Assembly: GCA_023459495.1 (NCBI GenBank)
Contig: JAEWTL010000077.1
Coordinates: forward strand, 248,001-312,000
Origin: Bacillota bacterium
GTDB lineage: Bacteria > Bacillota > Clostridia > Christensenellales > SZUA-584
Direction of reading: 5' to 3'
DNA length: 64,000 nt
Of the stretch, positions 34,311-43,444 are shown piece after piece; position 1 is the stretch's first letter, and each line of letters begins with the position of its first letter. The notes below the pieces were generated by a model. That model made no database searches, was not told the DNA's origin, and saw nothing but the letters and a program-made list of their open reading frames with translations. The position numbers were made by a program, and so were the translations under genes.

Positions 34311-35843
34311 CTATCCCCAATACCGCTCGTCCTGCGCACGGTACTGCAGCGCCTCCGCGAGGTGTTCTTTGCCAATGTCCGCCGCGCCTGCAAGGTCCGC
34401 GATGGTACGCGCCACCTTCAATACCCTCGTCATGCCGCGGGCGGAGAGGCCCATGGCTTTGTAGGCGGTTTGAAGCAGCGCAGAGCACTCCTTGTCCAGC
34501 GCGCAGTGCTGCTCCGTCATGGGGCCGGTAAGCTGCGCGTTGCTGAAGATGCCGCTATCCGCGTAGCGCTGCTGCTGGATCTTCCGGGCCGCGTTGACGC
34601 GCTTCCGCACCTCGCCGGAGGTCTCTCCGCTGCGCTGCCCGGTCATCTCCTCGTATGGCACCTCGTCCATGCTGACGTACATGTCGATGCGGTCCAGCAG
34701 CGGCCCGCTGATGCGCGAGAGGTAGGATGCGATCTCGCGCGGGGTGCAGCGGCACTGCTTCTCCCGGCTGCCGAGGTTGCCGCACGGGCAGGGATTCATC
34801 GACGCGATGAGCATCACCGAGGCAGGATAAACCACCTTGGCGTTGGCACGTGCGATGCTGATCTGCCGGTCCTCGAGCGGCTGACGCAAAGCTTCCAGCG
34901 CATTGCGTGAGAACTCGGGCAGCTCGTCGAGGAACAGCACGCCGCCGTGCGCGAGGCTCACCTCACCCGGCATCACGTGGTGTCCGCCGCCCGTCAGCGC
35001 AGCCACGGAGAGCGTATGGTGCGGGCTGCGGAATGGCCGCGCGGATACAAGGCCCGCGCTTTGTCCGCAGACCGAATGGATTTTGGAGATTTCGAGGGCT
35101 TCCTCAAAGGTAAGGTCGGGCAGGATGGAAGGAACGGCCCGCGCAAGCATGGTCTTGCCTGTCCCCGGAGGACCGACAAAAAGCAGGTTGTGTCCCCCCG
35201 CCGCCGCGATCTCCAGCGCGCGCTTGGCATGCGCCTGTCCGCGGATGTAGGAAAGGTCGTGTGCGGCCGCCGCGTCGTCTGCCGGGGCGAAGACGCGTGT
35301 TTCACAGGGCGTGATGATAGGGCCTCTGGAAAAGTGTGCCGCGATATCGGACAGGCTGCGCACCGGATAGACGGCAAGCCCCTGCACGTAGCTCGCTTCC
35401 TCTGCGTTGTCCGCCGAGACGAACAGCTTCTCAAAGCCCGCCTCCCGCGCGGAGATCGCCATGGGCAGCACGCCCGCCACAGGTCTTGCACTGCCGTCCA
35501 GCGATAACTCGCCCAAAAAAATGCTCTTGTCGTCCGGTGGGCGGATCTGCCCGCTTGCGGCAAGCAGCCCCAGCGCGATGGCAAGGTCGTAGATCGGGCC
35601 ATGCTTCTGGCGGTCTGCCGGGGCCAGGTTGATGGTGATACGCTGTGTGGGATACTCCAGGCCGGAGTTTCGAAGGGCCGCGCGAACGCGTTCCTTGCTC
35701 TCCTTCACCGCCGCGCCCGGCAGGCCCACGGTCTCATATCCGGGCATGCCGGAAGAGATGTCCGCCTCAACGAACACTGGAAAGCCGTTAAGCCCTAATA
35801 AACCAAAGCTGGCGATTTTGGAAAGCAATTGCGCCCCTTTCAT
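34311..35843 (-). CDS. yifB: YifB family Mg-chelatase-like AAA ATPase (ComM-like)
   Basis: 510 aa. The N-terminal ChlI-like domain (FPVFVEADISSGMPGYETVG) is followed by the AAA core with Walker A GPPGTGKT at 224-231, Walker B VLFLDELPEF, and a Cys cluster NPCPCGNLGSREKQCRC. ComM of Vibrio is a branch-migration helicase that extends heteroduplex during natural transformation. In many Bacillota the gene is next to dprA; here it is about 10 kb away on the same strand. Length and motifs are normal. Confidence 0.95.
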   Translation of the reverse strand: MKGAQLLSKIASFGLLGLNGFPVFVEADISSGMPGYETVGLPGAAVKESKERVRAALRNSGLEYPTQRITINLAPADRQKHGPIYDLAIALGLLAASGQIRPPDDKSIFLGELSLDGSARPVAGVLPMAISAREAGFEKLFVSADNAEEASYVQGLAVYPVRSLSDIAAHFSRGPIITPCETRVFAPADDAAAAHDLSYIRGQAHAKRALEIAAAGGHNLLFVGPPGTGKTMLARAVPSILPDLTFEEALEISKIHSVCGQSAGLVSARPFRSPHHTLSVAALTGGGHHVMPGEVSLAHGGVLFLDELPEFSRNALEALRQPLEDRQISIARANAKVVYPASVMLIASMNPCPCGNLGSREKQCRCTPREIASYLSRISGPLLDRIDMYVSMDEVPYEEMTGQRSGETSGEVRKRVNAARKIQQQRYADSGIFSNAQLTGPMTEQHCALDKECSALLQTAYKAMGLSARGMTRVLKVARTIADLAGAADIGKEHLAEALQYRAQDERYWG

Positions 35844-35921
35844 GATTCATCATACCGTGCGGTTTAAAGGATGAACTGAATTCTGCTGTTTGTATATCGT
35901 AAATTCGATATACCGGAAAAC

Positions 35922-36332
35922 TTAAGATGTAGACCCGAACCCGCCAAAATGCTCATTATAAAAGTCTTCGTTGGGGGTTATCATCCAGCCGGATTTCCAT
36001 TCGTGGCCTTCATCGACCATAGCGACGGTGAATTCCATTTCGCCGATTTGCGTCGCATCCGCATATATCCATACGGTATGCTGATAATAACCATCGTCTT
36101 TAATGACCTGCTCGTAAACATATTTTATCTGCTTGTTGAATTCCTTTTGCCCCTGAGATAAATCAAAAGTGTCCATGTCGATGGTAACATAATAACCCAT
36201 ACAATTTTGACTACCGACAACATATTTCCGGGTATCAACCACCTGATACCCAACGTCATAATTGTCCGCACATCCCGTCAAGCAAAGCAGAATAAAAGCG
36301 GCAAGTAAAGCTGCATATGCGATCTTTTTCAT
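35922..36332 (-). CDS. Lipoprotein, unknown function
   Basis: 136 aa. Signal peptide with lipobox LTGC (residues 18-21, Cys21). The mature part (116 residues) is beta-rich with DMDTFDLSQGQKEFNKQIKY and a Gly/Phe tail. No family recognised. Start ATG 36332 with AAGGAGC upstream. Separate from its neighbours by about 75 bases either side. Confidence 0.75.
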   Translation of the reverse strand: MKKIAYAALLAAFILLCLTGCADNYDVGYQVVDTRKYVVGSQNCMGYYVTIDMDTFDLSQGQKEFNKQIKYVYEQVIKDDGYYQHTVWIYADATQIGEMEFTVAMVDEGHEWKSGWMITPNEDFYNEHFGGFGSTS

Positions 36333-36407
36333 TTAGCCTGCTCCTTAACAAGTTAGCTCTGCCGCGACAAACAAGCCAGTGTTCCGGCTCCGGCAATTCG
36401 AACCTGC

Positions 36408-36899
36408 TTATTGTACGTTTTCAACCGCCTTCCCGCTGTCCCGGAACACCAGCAGCTTGCTTCCCGCAAAGTTGACCACAAACGAGATGGCAGCCGCGAT
36501 GATCTTGGCGGGCAGGTTGCCCATTTGATACAGGTCCACGAGGATAAACATCGTCAGCGTATTCACGCCCAACGATACGAGATTGACGAAGATAAACTTA
36601 AGGAACGGCACGGAAAAGAACCGGATGCGCGCGCCTTTTACTTCATACACCGAGAAAAAACGCAGCTTGATCTGGAACGTCCAGTAGCGGTTCAGAATAA
36701 AGCTGTTGATGATACCGCACGTATAGGAGAACGTGTTCGCGACCGCCACCGGCCAGCCCAGCCCATGGAACACAAAGGGCCACGTAAGCCCTGTGGAAAG
36801 CAGGGTCAGGACGATAAAGTCCAGGCAGAAGTTGGACGTGCCGACGACCGCGAACTTGATAAAGTGGATGATATTCTTTTTTTGCCTTGCGAGATCCAT
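36408..36899 (-). CDS. GtrA family membrane protein
   Basis: 163 aa, four membrane helices. Family features: FIKFAVVGTSNFCLDFIVL at 13-31, NSFILNRYWTFQ at about 65, and VNFAGSKLLVFRD at the end. GtrA-like proteins are thought to flip polyprenyl-phosphate-linked sugars across the membrane. The gene follows the PMT-like gene by 10 bases, so it may deliver the lipid-linked mannose (or similar) that PMT uses (inference). Confidence 0.92.
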   Translation of the reverse strand: MDLARQKKNIIHFIKFAVVGTSNFCLDFIVLTLLSTGLTWPFVFHGLGWPVAVANTFSYTCGIINSFILNRYWTFQIKLRFFSVYEVKGARIRFFSVPFLKFIFVNLVSLGVNTLTMFILVDLYQMGNLPAKIIAAAISFVVNFAGSKLLVFRDSGKAVENVQ

Positions 36900-36909
36900 A
36901 TGCCCTCTC

Positions 36910-39252
36910 TCAATAGAACGGCCACGAAGACAGCCAGCGCAGGAACGTATCGGAATACGCCTTGGATACCACGGTACCAGTCGTCACGGGATAAAACATC
37001 ACGAACAGCACAAAGCACAATCCGAGGAAGATCAACACAAACGTCTTGCCATACTTCGTGCGTTCGATGAGGTACTTGGCAAGCACCCCCATCAGCAGGA
37101 TCACAAACACCACGGTCGCAAAGTAGTGGTAGATGAACATCTCCCGCGTGATGAGGATGTACGGTACGAACTGCGACAGCGCCGCCACCGACAGGAAGAA
37201 CGTGCGCTTGCCGAAGCGGCCCTTGCGGATGCGGATCACGATCATCGCGACCACTGCGGCGACGCCGCCCCACCACACCGCCGGGTTGCCCATGGTGGAC
37301 ATGGAGGACATGGTGCCGTCCGTATAGCCGTGGCCCTGGAAGAAGAACACGGGCCGGTAGTCAAACGGCCAGGTATACCACTTGGACGAGAACGGATGCA
37401 CATGGTCCGGGTTGAGCTGGCTGTGATAGTTGAACATGTATTTCTGGTTGTCGAGGATGCGCGCAAAATCGTACGGCCCCTGGTCGTCCGCCGTATAGAG
37501 CACGAACGAGGTGTAGTACAGGAAGCTGCACGCCATGGCCAGCGCGAGTACGAACAGCACGATGGCCAGCACACGCTTGCGCGCGTATTTGCGGCTGATG
37601 CCGTCGTTCTTTTGGGTATGGTCTGCCCGCGTCTCAGGCTCCGGGGCGGGTTCCACCGGAACGATTTCCGCGGCTTCAGGCAGCGCTCCCTCAGCAATTT
37701 CCGCAGCCGGTTCCAAAGCTTCCGTGGCTTGTCCTTCTGTCAGCGCGGCAAGCTCTGCAGCCTCCGCTTCCTCCGCGGCCTTCACCGCGGCACGGCGGTC
37801 ATTGCGCAGCTTTAACAATACCATGATGAAGATTGAAGTAATCAGCAGGACGGTGAAGCCGAAGTACGCATAACGGAGGGCAAAATCCATCGTCGTGGTG
37901 GCCTGCGCCATGTAGGGTGTGTAGGCCATGATATAGATGCCGAGCGGCACGATGATGAAGAATATGACGCACCACAGCAGTGTGACGAGCGTCCGCCGCA
38001 CATAGCCGCGTGAGATATCCTTCAGGAAAGCAAGCCGCCCCTCCGGCAACGCCGCACGCTGAGCGTCGTCCGTCAGTACAGAGCGCGCATAGGCGTATTC
38101 CTTGTAGCGCTTACCGAGCTGGATGAACAGCAGTATCGCAAGGCCCGCGCCCGCGTAGATGCACAGCCATTTCGTCGCCGCCCCGAGGCCGAACACTATG
38201 CCGGACAGTGAGAGCGGCAGCAGGGTGTTCACGAGCGGCTCCCGATTGTAGTTGTGTTCGGTATAGATGTACATAAGGAAGTACATCAGAAGGATCCAGA
38301 ATACGCTGTAGCTGTCGACGGTCCCGATGCGCGTCTGGGTATAGTGCATGAAATCAACCGCCAGCAGGAAGGTCGGGATGAAGGCGAACAGCGTCTTTTT
38401 GAACAAGCGCTTCGCGAACAGGTACATGACGGGCAGCATCAGCACGCCGAACAGCGCGCCCATACAGCGCCAGCCGAACGGGTTCATGCCAAAGGCGTAG
38501 ATGCCGAGCGAGAGTATGTTCTTGCCGAGCGGCGGATGCGTGATCTCATAGATGGAATGGTGGTTCAGGTACTCAAACGCGGTGCGGCCATGGTATACCT
38601 CGTCGAAGTACATCTCGGTCATATAATAGGTCTGAAGCGGCACGAACTGCTGCTCGTCGAACATGCTGGCCACTTCGCTGCCATTTTCCGCGGCCGGGTC
38701 CAGGTTTTTCGCCGAGGCGATGGGGAGCGGTTCACCGTCGCTGCCGCAGAACGCGAGCTCCAGCATCTGCAGGCCGCCCTTGTCCACGTGGATGGTAATA
38801 TATTGCGCGGTGACGGGTTCAATGTCGATGAACTGCCATTCGTACATGTCTGTCGCCACGTGGTCGACAACCTGCGTGGTCATCGTCGGGGTGCTGCTGC
38901 CGTCCTCGTTCTTGACGCTGACCTCGCGCTCCACGTCCATGTAGCCCTCGCCGTCGAGGGAATACAGGAACGAGAGCTTACCCGTGCCGAACGAGGTGTA
39001 ATATTTGATCGTCGAGATATCTTCCGGCTTATCAAACGTGATGGAGATATCGTCGCCCGTCTCCAGCGTGTAATACGTGCTTGCGACCTCGTGCGCGCCC
39101 AGATTGATAAACGCCACCGCCGCATAGACGAGCGTCACAGCGAGTATCACGAGCCAGTCCTTCCAGGTGAAGCGGGAGCGCTCCTCCGTGTAGAACAGCC
39201 TCCGCCGGGCTTTTTTCTGCCAGTTCCTCAAAGTTGTCGTTTCGTTGGTCAT
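36910..39252 (-). CDS. PMT-like dolichyl/polyprenyl-phosphate-mannose protein mannosyltransferase with discoidin-like insertion
   Basis: 780 aa, multi-pass GT39-type (GT-C) enzyme. After the first membrane helix (32-52) comes an extracytoplasmic beta-rich insertion (about 55-200) resembling a discoidin/F5-8C domain (ADMYEWQFIDIEPVTAQ-like pattern, here TDMYEWQFIDIEPV). The catalytic Asp-Glu pair is D217-E218 in EMYFDEVYHGRTA and THPPLGKNILSLG follows. An Ala/Glu-rich cytoplasmic loop (about 480-545) is inserted between later helices. It should O-mannosylate or glycosylate secreted proteins. Operon with GtrA downstream and another GT-C upstream (34-base gap). Confidence 0.85.
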   Translation of the reverse strand: MTNETTTLRNWQKKARRRLFYTEERSRFTWKDWLVILAVTLVYAAVAFINLGAHEVASTYYTLETGDDISITFDKPEDISTIKYYTSFGTGKLSFLYSLDGEGYMDVEREVSVKNEDGSSTPTMTTQVVDHVATDMYEWQFIDIEPVTAQYITIHVDKGGLQMLELAFCGSDGEPLPIASAKNLDPAAENGSEVASMFDEQQFVPLQTYYMTEMYFDEVYHGRTAFEYLNHHSIYEITHPPLGKNILSLGIYAFGMNPFGWRCMGALFGVLMLPVMYLFAKRLFKKTLFAFIPTFLLAVDFMHYTQTRIGTVDSYSVFWILLMYFLMYIYTEHNYNREPLVNTLLPLSLSGIVFGLGAATKWLCIYAGAGLAILLFIQLGKRYKEYAYARSVLTDDAQRAALPEGRLAFLKDISRGYVRRTLVTLLWCVIFFIIVPLGIYIMAYTPYMAQATTTMDFALRYAYFGFTVLLITSIFIMVLLKLRNDRRAAVKAAEEAEAAELAALTEGQATEALEPAAEIAEGALPEAAEIVPVEPAPEPETRADHTQKNDGISRKYARKRVLAIVLFVLALAMACSFLYYTSFVLYTADDQGPYDFARILDNQKYMFNYHSQLNPDHVHPFSSKWYTWPFDYRPVFFFQGHGYTDGTMSSMSTMGNPAVWWGGVAAVVAMIVIRIRKGRFGKRTFFLSVAALSQFVPYILITREMFIYHYFATVVFVILLMGVLAKYLIERTKYGKTFVLIFLGLCFVLFVMFYPVTTGTVVSKAYSDTFLRWLSSWPFY

Positions 39253-39286
39253 AGTTTTACCTCAGCACCGCGTCGACGCGGGTCAG

Positions 39287-40735
39287 TTATCCCTGCATGG
39301 CAGGCGTCTTGATGAGTACCTTGCGGCTCCACAGCTTGCGCACCGTGACGACCGCGTAAACCACGTACATAATCACGCCGGCCGCGGACAGGATGCGCGT
39401 GGGCGTCTCAGGCGCGACCACGGACTGCGCGTACAGCGTGAGCATTTCGTTGAGCAGCGCGTATACCGAGAACCCCGCCGCAAAGCACAGCGTGACCGGA
39501 TCGCGCGAATAGATGTAAGCAAAGATCAGGCAGACGCACGCGGGGATCATATACCGTTCGTGCATGCCGTGCATCAGCATGAACACCGAGATCACGAGGA
39601 ACGCCGCGAGATCGAAGAAACGCCGCTGGTCCCGGGTGCGCCACTGCAGGATCACGATCCCAATGCAGATCAGCACGAGCGCAACCATGCCCCATGCGAT
39701 ATCCGTCCCGAATAGCGTAAACGAGGGCACCGCGCCCCAGTTTAAGCCCGCCAGCGTGTACACATTGAACGCGTTGATGGACGCGTAGTGATAGTAGCCG
39801 ATGGCGTCCGCATACTTGTCCACTACCCAATTAAATGGCTGAGTGCCCGTAAAGGGCCAGATGAACAGCGCGAACACGGCTGCGGCAGCCACTGCGCCGC
39901 CCAAAATGCCCAATATGGCTTTGCCAAGCCCGCCCTTTTTGAACAGGGCGTAGACGTAAGCCAGCCCCACCACAGGCGCAAACATGATGGCCTGCGGCTT
40001 GAAGATGACCGCGAGGGCGTAAATCGCCGCCGCGGGAATGTACTGCTCCTTCACAAGGAACCACAGCGCTAGTATGATGAAAAGGGACAGCACCGCGTCG
40101 ATCTGGCCCCAAACGCTGCTGTTGAAAAACATCGCGGGGTTAAACAGCACCACGGAAGCACACAGCATGCCGACCGTGCGGTCTGCCCGCTGCGAGGCGA
40201 TCCGGTACGCGAGGATGGCCATACCGACCTCAGCCAGTATCGAAGGGGTTTTGATGATGAGCGTGAACAGCGCGCCATTCGCGTCGATGTTGAATATATT
40301 ACGGATGAAGCCTAAGAACCACAGCACGCTCATGTAGCCCGGTGGGTAGTCCGCAAACATGCCGGAGGTATAGAAGGTTGAAGGACCGCTCTCGTATGCC
40401 GCGATGGCCCAGCCTTTAAAGCACGCGATGTCCGTCACGTAGCCGGTGAACACGACCGCGACGATGGCGCGTATCACAACCGCCAGCACGATCACCAGCA
40501 GCAGTGTGGGCCACATCCGGATATCCTCCGCGGCGGTGCCATGCGCGACACGCAAAAAGAGCAGGACGCACGCCAACAGAAACACCACGCCGCAGATGAA
40601 TACGAGCGCCGTGGCAAAGATCGTCTGCGGCTCGCTCGCGTCAGACGGTTTGAACGCGTCGTCGGCCAGCGCGACAGCGGCAGGCAGACAGACCGTAAGG
40701 ATAAGGATCAATCCGGCTAGCAGTTTTTTTCGCAT
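39287..40735 (-). CDS. GT-C type membrane glycosyltransferase (GT87/DUF2029-like)
   Basis: 482 aa. Residues 1-24 look like a signal or first membrane helix, then about ten membrane helices. After the second comes the loop with TDIACFKGWAIAAYESGP and DYPPGYMSVLWFLGFI, a GT-C pattern in which Asp and the YPPGY motif are typical of polyprenyl-phosphate-sugar users. FNPAMFFNSSVWGQIDAVLS and MHERYMIPACV are further family marks. Acceptor unknown. ATG 40735 with GGAGGGG just upstream is preferred over ATG 40774, which falls in the yraN end. First gene of the glycosylation cassette. Confidence 0.85.
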   Translation of the reverse strand: MRKKLLAGLILILTVCLPAAVALADDAFKPSDASEPQTIFATALVFICGVVFLLACVLLFLRVAHGTAAEDIRMWPTLLLVIVLAVVIRAIVAVVFTGYVTDIACFKGWAIAAYESGPSTFYTSGMFADYPPGYMSVLWFLGFIRNIFNIDANGALFTLIIKTPSILAEVGMAILAYRIASQRADRTVGMLCASVVLFNPAMFFNSSVWGQIDAVLSLFIILALWFLVKEQYIPAAAIYALAVIFKPQAIMFAPVVGLAYVYALFKKGGLGKAILGILGGAVAAAAVFALFIWPFTGTQPFNWVVDKYADAIGYYHYASINAFNVYTLAGLNWGAVPSFTLFGTDIAWGMVALVLICIGIVILQWRTRDQRRFFDLAAFLVISVFMLMHGMHERYMIPACVCLIFAYIYSRDPVTLCFAAGFSVYALLNEMLTLYAQSVVAPETPTRILSAAGVIMYVVYAVVTVRKLWSRKVLIKTPAMQG

Positions 40736-40748
40736 ACCCCTCCAGCTG

Positions 40749-41096
40749 CTACGGTGCGATAAAATCGAACGCATTTTTAATATGACTTATTTTTCCGTCA
40801 TATATCGTTATTATATCAAATCTGAGCATTTCATCAATGCTTTTATTCTTTGCCGCGTAATCCAGCGCCGCGAGACAAATGCGTTTCTGTTTGCGCGCAT
40901 CCACCGCCTCGGCAGGCAGGCCGTACTTGTCGGAGCTGCGCAGCTTCACCTCACAGAACACCGTGGTCTTCCCGTCCGCGAAGATGATATCCACCTCTCC
41001 CCCGCGGACGTGGTGGTTGCGCTCAAGGATGACTCCGCCCTGTTCCTCAATGTACTTTGCGGCCATATCCTCGCCCGCTTTGCCCCGAGCGTTCAT
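40749..41096 (-). CDS. yraN: YraN family (UPF0102) nuclease-fold protein
   Basis: 115 aa. The Holliday-junction-resolvase-like fold shows as GKAGEDMAAKYIEEQG, ILERNHHVRGGEVDIIFADG and VFCEVKLRSS, giving the PD-(D/E)xK residues E, D, and ExK. Activity unproven in the family. ATG 41096 overlaps the rnhB stop by 4 bases (ATGA), so it is the last gene of the rbgA-rnhB-yraN cluster. Fourteen-base gap to the next GT-C gene, which suggests co-transcription. Confidence 0.93.
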   Translation of the reverse strand: MNARGKAGEDMAAKYIEEQGGVILERNHHVRGGEVDIIFADGKTTVFCEVKLRSSDKYGLPAEAVDARKQKRICLAALDYAAKNKSIDEMLRFDIITIYDGKISHIKNAFDFIAP

Positions 41097-41713
41097 TGGA
41101 AGCCTTTCAAAAAGGAACGCCGGTGGATGGCGCACATGCCTTTTTCCTCAATGCACTGCTTGTGCAGCGCGGTGCCGTAGCCCTTGTGCTGTGCGAAGCC
41201 ATAGCCCGGATACAGCCTCTCGTACTCCGCCATCAGGCGGTCCCGCGTGACCTTGGCGACAATGGACGCCGCCGCGATGCTGTAGCAGCGGGCATCGCCG
41301 TGAACCAGCTCCTCGTAGGGCGTGTCGATATCGATGCCGCGGATGCAGTCGCAAAAGACATAGGCAGGTTTGGCTTCCAGCCCTTCAAAGGCTTTGGCGA
41401 ACGCCCGCCGCGCCGCGTTTAATATGTTGATCTCGTCAATGACGTCGCTGTCCACGATGCCCACAGACCAGCAGAGCGCCTGCGCCGTGATCTGCTCATA
41501 CAGCGCCTCGCGCTTCTTCTCGGAGAGCTTCTTGGAGTCGTCCACCCCCGCGATGAGCACGTCTGGCGGCATCACGACCGCCGCGGCCACACAGGGCCCG
41601 GCCAGCGGCCCGCGTCCCACCTCATCGATGCCCGCTACGAGCCGCCCGGTCTGCCAGTAAGGACGCTCGAATTCGCACATCGCTTCCAGCCTTGCGCGTT
41701 CCTCCTCAGTCAT
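41093..41713 (-). CDS. rnhB: Ribonuclease HII
   Basis: 206 aa. RNase HII removes ribonucleotides and RNA primers from DNA. Catalytic residues lie in GIDEVGRGPLAGPC and FCDCIRGIDIDT, plus ARCYSIAAASIVAKVTRDRL. ATG 41713 overlaps the rbgA end by 8 bases; upstream in-frame codons lack conservation. Start not strongly backed by a ribosome site, as expected for a coupled gene. Confidence 0.95.
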   Translation of the reverse strand: MTEEERARLEAMCEFERPYWQTGRLVAGIDEVGRGPLAGPCVAAAVVMPPDVLIAGVDDSKKLSEKKREALYEQITAQALCWSVGIVDSDVIDEINILNAARRAFAKAFEGLEAKPAYVFCDCIRGIDIDTPYEELVHGDARCYSIAAASIVAKVTRDRLMAEYERLYPGYGFAQHKGYGTALHKQCIEEKGMCAIHRRSFLKGFQ

Positions 41714-42542
41714 CCAAGGGGCGTTCGAGCGTGATCCTGCCAAGCTTGCCTCCTTTGAACTCGTCGAGCAGCGCCTTGGCGCCACGGTCGATGTCCGGCT
41801 CTCCCCCGCGCACCAAGAAGCCGCGCTTCATGCAGATGGCGGAGAGGGTTTCGTACGCTTCGCCCGGCTCCACACCGTAGCGCTCCGCAATGGCCTGCGG
41901 GGCGATGTCCTTTATCAGACGGATGAGATGCAACGCAAGTTCCGTCAAATCGATAATTTCCTGTTTTAAGCTGCCGCACAGCGCGATCTTTGCCGCGGCC
42001 TCCTGCGTGTCGATCCTGGGCCAGAGCAGTCCGGGAGAGTCCAGCAGCTCTACGGTGCTGGAGAGCTTCACCCACTGCAGCCCGCGCGTAACGCCCGGTT
42101 TGTCGCCTTCCTTGGCGCTCTTGCGGCCGATGAGGCGGTTGATGATCGCGGATTTGCCCACGTTGGGCGTACCCGCCACCAGCACGCGCACGGTCTTGTT
42201 CATGCCCTTGGCGGCGTACTTTTCCACGACGGGCGCGGCGGCTTTGTCGATGGCGGCTTTGAGTATGGCAGGCTTGTCCTGCGTGGCAGAAAAGGCGAGC
42301 GCAGCGCCGTGCTTCGCGTATTTCGCTATCCACTGCGCGGTCATGGCCTCGTTCGCAAGGTCGCGCTTGTTCAACACCACCACGCAGGGTTTATCGGAAA
42401 GCATCTTCCATAAATCGGGGTTCATCGTGCTGCGGGGCGCGCGCGCGTCCGCCACGACCACCGCGACGTTGATAAGCTTCAGCTTTTCGGCCAGCTGACG
42501 CTTGGCCTTGGCCATATGGCCCGGATACCATTGGATGTCCAT
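41706..42542 (-). CDS. rbgA: Ribosome biogenesis GTPase RbgA (YlqF)
   Basis: 278 aa. RbgA assists late 50S assembly. Circularly permuted GTPase motifs: DARAPRST, then NKRDL (G4), then GTPNVGKSAIINRL (G1) and DSPGLLWP (G3). MDIQWYPGHMAKAKRQL is the family N-terminus, set by ATG 42542 with GAAGGGAG upstream. Followed by rnhB and yraN; rplS lies 394 bases upstream across a repeat-bearing spacer and a terminator, so it is not in the same message. Confidence 0.96.
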   Translation of the reverse strand: MDIQWYPGHMAKAKRQLAEKLKLINVAVVVADARAPRSTMNPDLWKMLSDKPCVVVLNKRDLANEAMTAQWIAKYAKHGAALAFSATQDKPAILKAAIDKAAAPVVEKYAAKGMNKTVRVLVAGTPNVGKSAIINRLIGRKSAKEGDKPGVTRGLQWVKLSSTVELLDSPGLLWPRIDTQEAAAKIALCGSLKQEIIDLTELALHLIRLIKDIAPQAIAERYGVEPGEAYETLSAICMKRGFLVRGGEPDIDRGAKALLDEFKGGKLGRITLERPLDD

Positions 42543-42906
42543 GGGGCTCCCTTCTTGGCAGGAGGTATTGGGGTATACCTTATTAGAATACCACATCCTG
42601 CGCAGACGTGCCACCTGCGATCTTTTTATCGTAGTCTGAAACGGATTGCATGCTCCGCCGCCCCGTAAAGCGGCATTTTCCAGAGATCTTGGCGCTCGCG
42701 ATCCCCATGCGCACGCATTACGGCAAACAAAAAGCCCGCCTTTGTCATGCTGAGCCGTAGGCGACTACGAAGTGGATCTGCATCTTGCTGCAGTAAAAGA
42801 TGATTCGCTTGCCCACCCCACAAAGCTGCGCTTTTCGGGGACCCCGGTCGCTCAACATGACATTGTCGGTCAGACTATTTCACACAATGGCATTATCTTT
42901 TTGGCT
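42543..42906. other. Gene-free spacer with dispersed repeats
   Basis: Between rbgA and the rplS terminator. 42746-42870 holds a TTGTCATGCTGAGCCG...-type repeat ending in CTCAACATGACA, with a nested AAAGCTGCGCTTTTCGGGG hairpin. A candidate promoter for rbgA (TACCTTATTAGAATAC region near 42575-42595) is not clear enough to call. No ORF with ribosome site. Confidence 0.6.
42746..42870. repeat. TGTCATGCTGAG-type dispersed repeat, copy 1
   Basis: Begins TTGTCATGCTGAGCCG and ends with the inverse CTCAACATGACA, about 120 bases apart. A second copy is at 46668-46763. Confidence 0.65.
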
Positions 42907-42934
42907 GTAAAAGAAAAGAAGCCGTGAGGCTTCT
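42907..42934 (-). terminator. Terminator of rplS
   Basis: AGAAGCC/GGCTTCT 7-bp stem with TCAC loop, then TTTCTTTT on the minus strand. It starts 2 bases past the rplS stop. Confidence 0.88.
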
Positions 42935-42935
42935 C

Positions 42936-43289
42936 TTAGTGCTGACCTTTTTTCTCGTGCAGCTTTGCGGCTTTGCCCGCTCTGTCGCGCAGATAGTAGA
43001 GTTTGGCGCGGCGTACCTGGCCGGACCGAATCTTCTCGATGCTCGCGATTTTGGGCGAATGGATGGGGAACGTACGCTCGATGCCGATGCCGAACGATAC
43101 GCGCCGCACAACGATCGTCTCCCGAAGACCGCCGCCGCGCTTGGCGATGACATAGCCTTCAAAGCCCTGAAGCCGCTCACGCGTGCCTTCGATAACCTTC
43201 ACAAACACCTTAACAGTGTCGCCGATGGAAACCTCGGGCAGATCGGTGCGCATATGCTCCTTTTCGATCGCCTTGATAATATTACTCAT
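42936..43289 (-). CDS. rplS: 50S ribosomal protein L19
   Basis: 117 aa. The bL19 sequence is clear (TDLPEVSIGDTVKVFVKVIEG, RLQGFEGYVIAKRGGGL, FPIHSPKIASIEKIRSG, RRAKLYYLRDRAGKAAKL). GGAGGAGG lies 6 bases before ATG 43289. Single gene with its own promoter and terminator; the usual partners rpsP-rimM-trmD are not upstream. Confidence 0.97.
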   Translation of the reverse strand: MSNIIKAIEKEHMRTDLPEVSIGDTVKVFVKVIEGTRERLQGFEGYVIAKRGGGLRETIVVRRVSFGIGIERTFPIHSPKIASIEKIRSGQVRRAKLYYLRDRAGKAAKLHEKKGQH

Positions 43290-43391
43290 GCTGATTCCTC
43301 CTCCCTGCTCAGGCGTTCTTAACCGTCTTAATTAGCGCAAAAACTTTGTTTGCGCGCTGCGGAAAGCGGACCGCCCTAAATCAACCTTAGC

Positions 43392-43421
43392 ATTATAACA
43401 CAGCGGTTTGCGCCGTGACAA
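43392..43421 (-). promoter_or_regulatory. Promoter and leader of rplS
   Basis: Minus-strand TTGTCA (43421-43416), 18 bases, TATAAT (43397-43392). The leader of about 95 nt contains GCGCAAA/TTTGCGC with a short loop (near 43335-43357), a possible L19 autoregulatory leader. Confidence 0.7.
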
Positions 43422-43444
43422 TTATTTTTTATTAATTGTTTTTA

